From the NCBI GenBank assembly GCA_002390705.1, contig DGQA01000002.1, forward strand, positions 1 to 9,618: a stretch of 9,618 nucleotides of DNA, given 5' to 3'. This DNA is from Actinobacteria bacterium UBA4426 (lineage in GTDB: Bacteria; Actinomycetota; Actinomycetes; S36-B12). Positions within the stretch are counted from its first letter, which is position 1; each line of letters starts with the position of its first letter. A program made the translations under genes and the position numbers. Under the pieces are notes generated by a model. That model was not told the DNA's origin and searched no databases. It was given only the letters and a program-made list of their open reading frames with translations. Below are positions 1-6,682 of the stretch, piece after piece.

Positions 1-108
1 AAGCCAGAGCCGAAGCCAGAGCCGGAAGAGATTCCCGAGGAGCCTGAAGATCCAGGACCGCCTCCGGAAGAACAGGAGACGGACTCCGGAGACAATTTCC
101 CCGGTTAG
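1..108 (+). CDS. C-terminal end of a protein with a Pro/Glu-rich tail (5' partial)
   Basis: Frame 1 is open from the first base to a TAG at 106-108 and gives 35 residues, almost all Pro, Glu, Lys, Asp and Gly. It starts with the unit KPEP repeated and ends in DSGDNFPG. At DNA level the first 24 bases are two exact copies of a 12-base unit. Acidic, proline-rich tails like this are common as flexible spacers or C-terminal extensions of exported or surface proteins, but no domain is visible and the function is unknown. The stop lies 22 bases before the start of the next gene on the same strand, so the two may be co-transcribed. Being in frame, adjacent and strand-consistent makes a real gene end likely; composition bias alone could also keep a short frame open. 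Confidence 0.6.
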   Translation, partial: KPEPKPEPEEIPEEPEDPGPPPEEQETDSGDNFPG

Positions 109-130
109 CACGAGCACCAATGGAGCGTGA

Positions 131-1876
131 ATGACTCATGAGTATTGCACCGTCTCTACGTCAGCGCGTAAAGTCCTGTCTATGAACCGTGCCCTCTCAT
201 CCGTTGCGTCCGTGTCTCTCTTGCTAGCTGTTAGTGCGATGGGACCTGTGTCGCCGGCGCACGCAAGCTATTTGGCCTCTTACCAGGCGAAGGAACAGAG
301 TTTGACGACGTTGCAGAGCGCAGCCCCTTCGGCGAACGAGTTCTCCTTGTCGGTCGCGCCCCAGGTGGGGTGGAACGCTGGGTTGGAAAGTCTTCGACCG
401 CCACCGGCGGCCATGTATCGACTGTGGGACATGGATGTTGCGTGGAGATACGTGAATCCCCAACCTGGTGTATTCGATTGGTCGATCCTCGATAGGCGTA
501 TCGCCCTCGTTGAGTCATGGGGAGGCAGGCCGTTTCTTGTACTCGGCCTGACACCCCAGTGGGCGGCGCAGAACCCGGGGGCCGGTGACCCGCGTTGGGG
601 CGCGGGGAGTTCGAGCCCGCCGGCGAATATCGAAGACTGGAACACCTACGTGCGGGGGGTAGTCAATCGGTACGGCGGTCGCATTGCTGGTTACGAATTG
701 TGGAACGAAGCCAACCTGACCACCTTCTGGCAAGGGTCGGCCAGCGAACTGTTTGCCATGGCGCAAAGCGCCTACGGCATCATCAAGGCGACGAATCCGG
801 GTGCCGTGGTCGCCGCACCGTCGATTACTACGCGTCTGCGGGGATCAGCAGCGCGCTTCACTTCCGCTTTCGCCGGCGAGGTGGCGAGCAGTGGGTCGAC
901 CCCGTTCGACACGTGGACCATTCATTCCTACCCGAATGGAGACGCGGGTCGCGATTTCGATACGGGTCAAAATTTCCCGCGCATGGCAGCGACCCAACGA
1001 GCTGATGACATTATCTCGTGGCAAAACGCCCTGGTGGACGCGCTCGGCCCGGATTCGCCGGCTCTGAGCATTGGAATCTACGACACGGAGGTGAACTACG
1101 GGCTCAAGGGTCCGGGGATTCGCCCGGGAGTTGATTGGTCGACCGGATATGGCAATGAACTCATGGATTTCACCTACGCAGACTCCCGGCTGTTGGGAAT
1201 CACGGCTACCTTCTGGTACCAATACACGGCCTCGGACTACTCGCTGCTCGGTGTTCAATGGAGTGACGCTGGAGGCAACCAACTCAGCGCCACCTGGGAC
1301 TCCCTGAGGGCCAGGGGACCGAGCGAGCAGCGATTCAATTCCGTCAGCAGTCCGTTGTTTCTCTCGCGCAATAATGACTATGTCATCCCGGTGTTCAAGT
1401 CCTGTTTCATTCGTCCAGGAACATCATGCGCGGGAGACAACCTCAAGGATGTGAACCTCAACGGAGCAAACCTTGCCAATATGGACTTTACGGGTGCCTA
1501 CATGAAGAATGCGAACCTGTCTGGCGCGAACCTGTCTGGCGCGAACTTCACGGATGCATATATGAAGGGCGCTGATTTCTCTGACGCGCAGGGCATAAAA
1601 ACAAAACTCGGTGCGCGGTCTCTGGCGGGTGCGAACTTCTCTCGAGTGCGGCTCAGGAATCCGAAAGCGACTGGTACCTCATTCTTGCGAAGTAAGTGGA
1701 CAGAGGCGTACGTGTATATGGGTGATTTCAGTTCGTCCAACTTCTACAAGAGTGAGTTCGAAGGCGCGTCTATCTTGAATACAGATATGCGGGCAACGAA
1801 GTTGCGAGGTGCGTCATGGGAGGGCGCAAAAGTTAAAGGCAGTGATTTCAAGGGAGCCGTGGGAAACAAGCCGTAG
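131..1876 (+). CDS. Secreted clan GH-A-like glycoside hydrolase with C-terminal pentapeptide repeats
   Basis: A 581-residue protein predicted to be exported and to cleave glycosidic bonds; the substrate cannot be told from sequence. Residues 18-45 form a signal peptide with a hydrophobic core and AHA|S cleavage after residue 45. The ATG at 131 has GGAG at 122-125; the ATG at 182 would remove a 17-residue leader but lacks a clear ribosome site. Residues about 75-370 resemble a GH-A (beta/alpha)8 barrel of the GH39/GH5 type. YELWNEAN (188-195) supplies the likely acid/base E193, HSYP lies at 265-268, and IYDTEVNYG (316-324) supplies the likely nucleophile E320, followed by FWYQYT (361-366). Residues about 436-575 are degenerate pentapeptide repeats (A-N/D-L/F-x-G), introduced by Cys425 and Cys433, which could form a disulfide cap. 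This domain order is unusual. The hydrolase part is very GC-rich compared with the later genes. Confidence 0.8.
   Translation: MTHEYCTVSTSARKVLSMNRALSSVASVSLLLAVSAMGPVSPAHASYLASYQAKEQSLTTLQSAAPSANEFSLSVAPQVGWNAGLESLRPPPAAMYRLWDMDVAWRYVNPQPGVFDWSILDRRIALVESWGGRPFLVLGLTPQWAAQNPGAGDPRWGAGSSSPPANIEDWNTYVRGVVNRYGGRIAGYELWNEANLTTFWQGSASELFAMAQSAYGIIKATNPGAVVAAPSITTRLRGSAARFTSAFAGEVASSGSTPFDTWTIHSYPNGDAGRDFDTGQNFPRMAATQRADDIISWQNALVDALGPDSPALSIGIYDTEVNYGLKGPGIRPGVDWSTGYGNELMDFTYADSRLLGITATFWYQYTASDYSLLGVQWSDAGGNQLSATWDSLRARGPSEQRFNSVSSPLFLSRNNDYVIPVFKSCFIRPGTSCAGDNLKDVNLNGANLANMDFTGAYMKNANLSGANLSGANFTDAYMKGADFSDAQGIKTKLGARSLAGANFSRVRLRNPKATGTSFLRSKWTEAYVYMGDFSSSNFYKSEFEGASILNTDMRATKLRGASWEGAKVKGSDFKGAVGNKP
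1511..1540 (+). repeat. Perfect 15-base tandem repeat inside the pentapeptide domain
   Basis: Two identical 15-base units (1511-1525 and 1526-1540) each encode ANLSG, and a third, diverged copy begins at 1541. This is the youngest-looking duplication in the repeat domain and fits growth of the right-handed beta helix by whole-coil duplication or slippage. Confidence 0.85.
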
Positions 1877-2334
1877 GTGCGCCGGGCCTCTCACCGGAAC
1901 CAACTGCGGAACCGCGAACCCATTCTCCCAAAGAGCTCCTCCTTCCAGAGCCCGTACTTAGGCAGGTTCCTCGTGGCTGAAACGACTTCTGAAACACCCA
2001 AGCCATCTGCTCTGGGTATGGCGAAACGAAGGATCGGGGGTCCGGGTACCAGCCGTCGACAGTAGGTGTCGGCTGCGTATCGGTGATGAGCGTGTCGGCA
2101 AACCCCCAAGGGCCGACTCTTTTGATGCAGGGCCCGTCTTCACTGATGGTGAGCGCAAGTGATCGTAGTGTGGTTCGCGCGCCCGCTACATCCATTCTCG
2201 CTGCCCCCATCCGCATCGGGAATCGTGAGAGGTTAGCCCAGTTCGTAGCAGCGGCGCCCCCTTGTTGGGGCTTCATCCATGCTGGGACAGAGCCAAGTTG
2301 CGTGATTTTCTTATGTCAGGGAGCAAGAGGATCG

Positions 2335-2373
2335 TGACACACATTTGACACAGCTCTAACGAGATGTTTGACA
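2335..2373 (+). repeat. Cluster of TGACA direct repeats
   Basis: TGACAC begins at 2335 and again at 2346 (11 bases apart), and TGACAG begins at 2369 (a further 23 bases). The last two sit in a longer match, TTTGACA at 2344-2350 and 2367-2373. Spacings near one and two helical turns suggest binding on one face of the DNA, either by a regulator or by a transposase at an element end. TTTGACA also resembles a -35 box, but no good -10 follows at normal spacing. The repeats are seen directly; any function is inference. Confidence 0.35.
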
Positions 2374-2389
2374 GCCCCCAATAAGGTTT

Positions 2390-2414
2390 AAAACCCCGTC
2401 ACAGTGGGGATTTT
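2390..2414 (-). terminator. Possible intrinsic terminator of the minus-strand operon
   Basis: Read on the minus strand: AAAA, a bulged T, CCCC, an 8-base loop, GGGG, then TTTT. The stem is therefore four G-C pairs plus four A-T pairs with one bulge, ending in a short T run. It lies about 150 bases downstream of the last gene of the operon (stop at 2561). It is near-symmetric and could also stop transcription from the left. The stem is short and the distance long, so the call is weak. Confidence 0.3.
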
Positions 2415-2560
2415 GGGTAGTACACCGCCGAGCCGAGCGCGTGTTACCCGTTCCCTGATAGAGAAAAAGAGCCCCGCACATCAAGCAATGGACTGCCCCC
2501 AAATGGCGCGTTAAGGGACTCATGCAATGGTGAAACTCGATTCCTGTAATTAGATGCTTT

Positions 2561-2983
2561 TTAATCCAAGTAGGTAGCAGCAACGGTCAGGTAGGAAATT
2601 CCGATTCCGGCCCAGATCAAAGTCGCGCCAATTACTTTGAGCCATAAAGGTCGATTGCGGTTCAGTGGGACTCCACGGGCAATCAACCAAAAAATTGTGA
2701 GCAAGAACAGGAACACCAATGCGGCAATCGGGAAAATATTTCTGTATTCCACATAGTTTCCTGACCAGGTAGCGTCCTGACCTAATCCTTTCCTTAACAT
2801 TCCTGAGATTACGCCAGCTACAACACCAACAGCGGCGGCAATTACTGTCTTCCCGCCGAAGAGATGCAGCGCCTTAGGGCGGGCGGCGATAAGGGCCGCG
2901 CCAATCGCGGAAAGCGGAATCAGGACAACCGCGACACGCATTAGATGAACTTGCATCGGCACGCCACTAAGCAACTCAGACAC
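2561..2983 (-). CDS. Small four-helix integral membrane protein, possibly DUF2231-like
   Basis: 140 residues with four clear hydrophobic segments, at about 13-33, 45-63, 82-103 and 113-137. The beginning (GVPMQVHL then a helix rich in V/L/P/A, followed by ARPK) resembles the GLPxHxLxVHxxVVLxPLAAL opening of actinobacterial DUF2231 membrane proteins, but the match is by eye and partial, and the conserved histidines are not all present. Biochemical function is unknown. The start is GTG at 2983-2981, preceded by a purine-rich GGGTAGG. The preceding permease gene ends only 17 bases upstream, so this is almost certainly the last gene of the osmoprotectant operon. It may be an accessory or stress membrane protein, but nothing shows a direct role in transport. 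Alternative: an unrelated small membrane protein riding on the operon. Confidence 0.6.
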   Translation of the reverse strand: MSELLSGVPMQVHLMRVAVVLIPLSAIGAALIAARPKALHLFGGKTVIAAAVGVVAGVISGMLRKGLGQDATWSGNYVEYRNIFPIAALVFLFLLTIFWLIARGVPLNRNRPLWLKVIGATLIWAGIGISYLTVAATYLD

Positions 2984-3000
2984 GGGCGTGGAGCCTACCC

Positions 3001-3786
3001 TCAGGCAAGACCCTTAGGTTTGAGATATCGCTGGGCCAGACCGCCAAAGAAATCAAGTGCCAACGCAATGAGTGCCACAAGTACTGCGCCAACAAAAATT
3101 GCCGTCGGTCGACCGTTTTTAAGGCCACCAGCAATGGTCTCACCAAGCCCGCCTCCACCGATGAGATAGGCCAGAGTTGCCATACCCACGTTAATGACTG
3201 TCGCAGTACGAATCCCACCCATGATGACCGGAACGGCAAGCGGTAACTCAATTTGCCTGAGGCGCTGCAGCCCGTTCAGACCCATGCCCTTGCCGGCTTC
3301 GATCACGGATTGATCGACTTGCTCGAGTCCAACGATCGTATTTCGAAGCACAGGGAGCAACGCGAATGTTGCCAACGCCAAAACAACGGTAACGGAACCT
3401 TGACCAAAGGCCACGAAGAAAAGGACTATCAGCCCATAAGCTGGAATTGCCTGGCCAAGTCCAAGCCCGGTCACTAAGTTGTTCTTCAACCGTGGGGCTC
3501 CCTCGCGGGTCACCACGATTCCTAGCGGGATCGCAAGCACGATCACCAGAGCAGTAGACCACAAGGCTAAAGAGATCTGTTGCTGGAATTGTGTCCAAAG
3601 GCGACTCGGTTCCAAAATGCTCGTGGTGGTTTTATCAAAGTCCGAGTAGACCCACACCGCCACCAGTAAGACCGACAACAGCGCAAAAAAGATCGGAGTC
3701 ACAATCAAGTCAAGCTGACCAACGATTTGGTTGCGCCGCGATGGCAAGATCCCAGCTGATAATTGAGTGCTGGCCGTGGTACTCAT
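3001..3786 (-). CDS. Osmoprotectant (glycine betaine/choline-type) ABC transporter permease 2
   Basis: 261-residue inner-membrane subunit of a binding-protein-dependent importer for quaternary amines such as glycine betaine, carnitine or choline. A hydrophilic N-terminal tail of about 25 residues is followed by a first helix (about 28-47) and then the MetI-type permease core, about 68-250, with roughly five more helices. The EAA loop that docks on the ATPase is EAGKGMGL at 163-170, followed by the family's IELPLAVPVIMGGIRTA region at 179-195. The glycine-rich segment GGGGLGETI (210-218) is typical of OpuCB/OpuCD/ProW-like proteins. The ATG at 3786-3784 overlaps the TAA of the ATPase gene by one base (TAATG), so translation is likely coupled. 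It pairs with the other permease to form a heterodimeric channel, as in the Bacillus OpuC system. It plays the OpuCD-like role by gene order, but the exact orthology is not established. Confidence 0.88.
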   Translation of the reverse strand: MSTTASTQLSAGILPSRRNQIVGQLDLIVTPIFFALLSVLLVAVWVYSDFDKTTTSILEPSRLWTQFQQQISLALWSTALVIVLAIPLGIVVTREGAPRLKNNLVTGLGLGQAIPAYGLIVLFFVAFGQGSVTVVLALATFALLPVLRNTIVGLEQVDQSVIEAGKGMGLNGLQRLRQIELPLAVPVIMGGIRTATVINVGMATLAYLIGGGGLGETIAGGLKNGRPTAIFVGAVLVALIALALDFFGGLAQRYLKPKGLA

Positions 3787-4916
3787 TAATGGTCACCATT
3801 ACTGGGCTGGCTAATCAACATTGATGCCAAACTCTCAATGGTGCAGGTGCCCAAGTAGTTTCCTCGACTGTCCACTACAGCTGACATTCCTGCCGAACTT
3901 TGAAGCATGGAACTCAGCGCGTCTTGCAGAGTGTCCTCTGGTTGTAACTGCACCGTGATCCGCGCCGCCGCGGTGTCCAGCGACTCGGAACGGTTCAGGG
4001 CGCGCTCATCAACCCAAGCGACCGGGTGACGCGAGTCATCAAGGAGAACGGCGTACGGGAAGTGCGAATCGTGCAGTTGTGCGAGCGCATCGGTGCGGTT
4101 AGTAGAACGACTAATTTCTAATGGGTGCGAAAGCTCGATGTCACGCAGACGCCGCAATGTCAATGTTTTGAGAATCGCTCCGGATCCCAAAAAGTTTTCA
4201 ACAAACGAGTCCGCAGGATCGGTAAGGATCACTTCAGGTGCATCTAGTTGAGCAATCTCAGACTGATCACGCAGGATCGCAATTCGGTCGCCCATTTTGA
4301 CTGCTTCGTCAATGTCATGAGTGACGAACACAATCGTCTTCTTCAATTCGGCTTGCAGCCTAAGGAATTCGTTTTGCAGGCGGTCGCGGGTGATCGGATC
4401 GATGGCCCCAAATGGTTCGTCCATGAGCAGTACATCAGGATCGGCACCGAGTGCTCGGGCAACACCGACGCGCTGTGCCTGTCCACCGGAAAGTTCTTTG
4501 GGATAGCGATCTCGGTACACGCTGGGGTCCATGCCAGTCAATTCGAGTAACTCGTCAACCCGATCGTTGATCTTATTTTTTGGCCACTTGAGTAGCTTGG
4601 GGACAGTTGCAATGTTTTCCGCGATAGTGCGGTGCGGGAATAGTCCGACTTGCTGAATCACGTATCCCATGCGGCGACGTAATTCATTTGGATCACCCTC
4701 TGTTACATCTTCGCCTTCATAGATGATCCGCCCTGAAGTGGGTTCAATCATTCTGTTAATCAGACGAAGTGTTGTGCTCTTGCCGCAGCCTGACGGCCCA
4801 ACCAATACAAGAATCTCTCCCGCCGCGACTTCAAGACTCAACCTGTCCACGGCCGGTTTATCAACTCCCGAGTACTTTTTTGTCACGCTTTCAAGTGCAA
4901 TTGTGGGGGTCGTCAT
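3786..4916 (-). CDS. opuCA: Osmoprotectant ABC transporter ATP-binding subunit with CBS-like domains
   Basis: ATPase that powers osmoprotectant import at the inner face of the membrane. With the ATG at 4916 it has 376 residues. Nucleotide-binding domain: Walker A GPSGCGKSTT (40-49), Q-loop Q88/Q89, signature LSGGQ (142-146), Walker B LLMDEP (163-168) and switch His200. The C-terminal part, about 250-372, reads as two CBS-like repeats; in OpuA and OpuCA this region senses ionic strength or a nucleotide ligand. Length and layout match OpuCA/ProV-like proteins. An in-frame ATG at 4943 would add nine residues (MNFDNKEIK) and overlap the upstream stop as ATGA. I prefer 4916 because AAGGAG sits six bases before it and family members usually begin just before this point. 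The symbol is given by analogy with Bacillus. Confidence 0.92.
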   Translation of the reverse strand: MTTPTIALESVTKKYSGVDKPAVDRLSLEVAAGEILVLVGPSGCGKSTTLRLINRMIEPTSGRIIYEGEDVTEGDPNELRRRMGYVIQQVGLFPHRTIAENIATVPKLLKWPKNKINDRVDELLELTGMDPSVYRDRYPKELSGGQAQRVGVARALGADPDVLLMDEPFGAIDPITRDRLQNEFLRLQAELKKTIVFVTHDIDEAVKMGDRIAILRDQSEIAQLDAPEVILTDPADSFVENFLGSGAILKTLTLRRLRDIELSHPLEISRSTNRTDALAQLHDSHFPYAVLLDDSRHPVAWVDERALNRSESLDTAAARITVQLQPEDTLQDALSSMLQSSAGMSAVVDSRGNYLGTCTIESLASMLISQPSNGDH

Positions 4917-4922
4917 CTTGAT

Positions 4923-4928
4923 CTCCTT
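4923..4928 (-). promoter_or_regulatory. Ribosome binding site that decides the ATPase start
   Basis: On the minus strand AAGGAG (4928-4923) lies six bases before the ATG at 4916. It is the best Shine-Dalgarno match in the operon and lies inside the nine-codon extension that the alternative ATG at 4943 would add. The alternative start has only GGAG at similar spacing, but has the attraction of a 4-base ATGA overlap with the preceding stop. Confidence 0.6.
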
Positions 4929-4939
4929 ATTGTCAAAGT

Positions 4940-5599
4940 TCATGAGCGCACTCCACTCGGATTGGTAAAACGTCCAACTGTGCGCAGGATAAAGTCAACT
5001 ACTAGTGCAAGAGCCAAAGACAAGATTACTCCGGTCCAGATCGCTTCAAGTGAGTTTGGCAGCGGGAGTCGGGCCAGGCCGCTTTTAATAAAATCTCCCA
5101 GGCCACCACCTGCCACCAGGGTTGCAATAGCGGAAATGCCAACGGTGAGAAGAGCACTCACTCGAATGCCGGCAAGCATGATCGGCCATGCCAATGGCAA
5201 CTGGACCTTGAGCAAGATTTGACCCGAGGTGAGGCCCATGCCCTTGGCCGACTCGAGGATGCTGGAGTCGACTGAATCTAGCCCAGCGACCGTGTTTCGC
5301 ATAATTGGTAGGAGCGCATAGAGGAAAAGTGCAATAAAACTAGGTGCAAATCCGAGACCAACGATCGGTATAAAAATCGTGAACAAAGCCAAACTTGGTA
5401 TTGTCAAAAACACACTTGCGATAGAAAGTGAGAGTTCTTTTGCAAACGGATTGTGTCTCGTTGCAACGCCTAAGACGATGGCGACGATGCTTGCTGAGAT
5501 TGTAACCAGGACGACGTAGGTCAGTGTTTGCGCAAGCGTCTCGATGACTAGATCTCCACGCGTTGAGAGGTACTCAAACCAACTCGAAATGCCGTCCAT
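4940..5599 (-). CDS. Osmoprotectant (glycine betaine/choline-type) ABC transporter permease 1
   Basis: 219-residue membrane permease, the usual size for an OpuCB-like subunit. Hydrophobic helices lie at about 24-46, 56-80, 83-104, 136-165 and 184-205. The cytoplasmic EAA loop is ESAKGMGL at 116-123, followed by VQLPLAWPIMLAGIR (132-146), and the GGGLGDFI segment is at 164-171. It aligns by eye with the second permease over the whole core, so the two are paralogues that should form the heterodimeric pore. The ATG at 5599 is preceded by GAGGGGG with five bases spacing. It is the first gene after the strong hairpin that follows the binding-protein gene, so its level should depend on read-through. 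The next gene (ATPase) begins either 23 bases later or by overlap. Substrate specificity is set mainly by the binding protein, so betaine versus choline or another amine cannot be decided here. Confidence 0.9.
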   Translation of the reverse strand: MDGISSWFEYLSTRGDLVIETLAQTLTYVVLVTISASIVAIVLGVATRHNPFAKELSLSIASVFLTIPSLALFTIFIPIVGLGFAPSFIALFLYALLPIMRNTVAGLDSVDSSILESAKGMGLTSGQILLKVQLPLAWPIMLAGIRVSALLTVGISAIATLVAGGGLGDFIKSGLARLPLPNSLEAIWTGVILSLALALVVDFILRTVGRFTNPSGVRS

Positions 5600-5635
5600 G
5601 CAAACCCCCTCTTAGGTAATGTGGTGGATCAACGT

Positions 5636-5676
5636 AAAAGGACATGGAGGCAGGGTTCCTGCCTCCATGTCCTTTT
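5636..5676 (-). terminator. Perfect 19-bp stem-loop between binding-protein and permease genes (attenuating terminator)
   Basis: Arms 5636-5654 and 5658-5676 are perfect reverse complements around a 3-base loop. The outer four pairs are A-T, so transcripts in either direction end in a U run. On the minus strand it begins five bases after the TAG of the binding-protein gene and lies 36 bases before the permease ATG. It is inside an otherwise tight operon with no obvious new promoter behind it, so partial termination or 3'-end protection of the upstream message is the likely role. Both would give more binding protein than membrane complex. Confidence 0.85.
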
Positions 5677-5681
5677 ATTGA

Positions 5682-6650
5682 CTAACCCGCGATGATTCCT
5701 TCTGTTACCAGGAAGTCGGCAGCGACTGCTGAGGCTTCTTCGCCATCGGCTGAAACTCGCTTATTGAGTTCGGCCATCTTGTTGTTGTCCAATGGCGCCA
5801 AAATGGCGGCGACAATGGCTTCGAACTGATCTGGCGCTTGGTCGTAGGTCTCGGCACGCATTGCTGCTGAAACGTTGTAGAGAATATTTATGCCTGGATC
5901 TTCAACCAGCGTCAAGCCAAGTGCCGGAATCCGACCGTCAGTGGTGTACACCTCACCGAATGTGCAGTTGTTGTCTGCAGTCTCGGTGTAGATAACGCCC
6001 GTATCCAGAATGTTGCGTTGTTCTTCTGGCAATTCAATTCCTGTTGCCGTTTCAGTCAAGATTAGGCCATCTGGGCGATCTGGGAATTCGGTCTCCATAC
6101 AGACGACTGCATCTGGGTTGTCGCGCACATACTCCATGAATGTTTGAGTCGTGAACGGCCCGCCGTTAGCTTCAGTCGTTTCTGGACTTGACACGAAACC
6201 ATAAGTGTTGTTGAACGGAGAGCGACCAATCCAGGCGATGCTGTTTTCCTTTAGGTCCATTTCCTTCACTTTACCCGTGAGTTCCGCAGCGTCAAAGCTT
6301 GGATTTTCCTGCTCAAGGTGAACCGCATAGCCGGTTCCGTTGTACTCGGGGTAGACATCAATTTCACCAGAAAGTAGAGCAGCCCGGGCAACGCTCGTAC
6401 CGCCGAGGTTGACCTTGTCGGTGATTTCAGCGCCCGCGGCACCGAACGCTTGAACCAAGATTTGACCGAGCAGAAGCTGCTCATCAAAATCCTTGGATCC
6501 CACCGTTACGGAAATCCCATCAAGGCTGTTTGCCCCTGCAACGGTGTCGCCTTGCTCGCTTCCGCTCGAGTCCGAATCACTCGAACACGCTGATAGTGCC
6601 AGCGCCGAGGCGGCCATCACGACCACCAACTTTTTAGTTAACGACTTCAT
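5682..6650 (-). CDS. opuCC: Osmoprotectant ABC transporter substrate-binding lipoprotein (OpuCC/OpuBC/ProX type)
   Basis: 322-residue extracytoplasmic lipoprotein that captures quaternary ammonium osmoprotectants and hands them to the permeases. N-terminus: MKSLTKK, hydrophobic segment 8-20, lipobox LSAC with lipidated Cys22, then a Ser/Asp-rich linker (23-40). The mature part matches the OpuAC-type binding fold: VTVGSKDFDEQLLLGQ (48-63; compare the family's GSKxFTEQxIL), GEIDVYPEYNGTGY (95-108) and YTTDGRIPALGL (235-246). Tyr100, Tyr103, Tyr235 and Tyr258 are candidates for the aromatic cage that holds the cationic head group in this family. The ATG at 6650 has GTGGAG eight bases upstream and gives a textbook lipoprotein signal. 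The same frame is open to an ATG at 6731, but those 27 extra residues are charged and would bury the signal. It is the first gene of the operon, probably driven from 6719-6748. The ligand is inferred, not shown. Confidence 0.92.
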   Translation of the reverse strand: MKSLTKKLVVVMAASALALSACSSDSDSSGSEQGDTVAGANSLDGISVTVGSKDFDEQLLLGQILVQAFGAAGAEITDKVNLGGTSVARAALLSGEIDVYPEYNGTGYAVHLEQENPSFDAAELTGKVKEMDLKENSIAWIGRSPFNNTYGFVSSPETTEANGGPFTTQTFMEYVRDNPDAVVCMETEFPDRPDGLILTETATGIELPEEQRNILDTGVIYTETADNNCTFGEVYTTDGRIPALGLTLVEDPGINILYNVSAAMRAETYDQAPDQFEAIVAAILAPLDNNKMAELNKRVSADGEEASAVAADFLVTEGIIAG

Positions 6651-6682
6651 ATTTCGTACTCCACTCATCATAGGTAAACGGC

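Larger units (their letters stand above)
1877..2560. other. Non-coding or decayed stretch between the hydrolase gene and the transporter operon
   Basis: 684 bases without a gene I can defend. Several frames stay open by chance: 2276-1848 on the minus strand, and 1877-2065 and 2083-2337 on the plus strand. None has a convincing ribosome site, recognisable domain or partner. The minus frame 2276-1848 holds the string GWYPDP (2037-2060) but nothing else of a known fold. No tRNA cloverleaf was found. A short GCCCC/GGGGC hairpin sits at 2256-2271. Clustered TGACA repeats lie at 2335-2373 and a weak terminator-like hairpin at 2390-2414. The GC-rich character of the left part fades around 2300-2400. 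The stretch could be a decayed gene, the scar of a mobile element or simply a long spacer between convergent transcripts. Confidence 0.5.

Noticed and set aside
845..1282. 145-codon minus-strand open frame antisense to the glycoside hydrolase gene
   Set aside because: High GC keeps antisense frames open. It has no domain and no neighbour on that strand, and the sense frame has a signal peptide and catalytic motifs.
1940..2260. tRNA-like signature suggested by a translated GTRTPDP string on the minus strand
   Set aside because: Such strings can arise from tRNA T-arms read in reverse, but no T-loop with a matching 5-bp stem, anticodon arm or acceptor stem could be assembled on either strand.
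2083..2337. 84-codon plus-strand open frame in the gene-free stretch
   Set aside because: It has no ribosome site, no recognisable domain and irregular composition, and it overlaps other chance frames.
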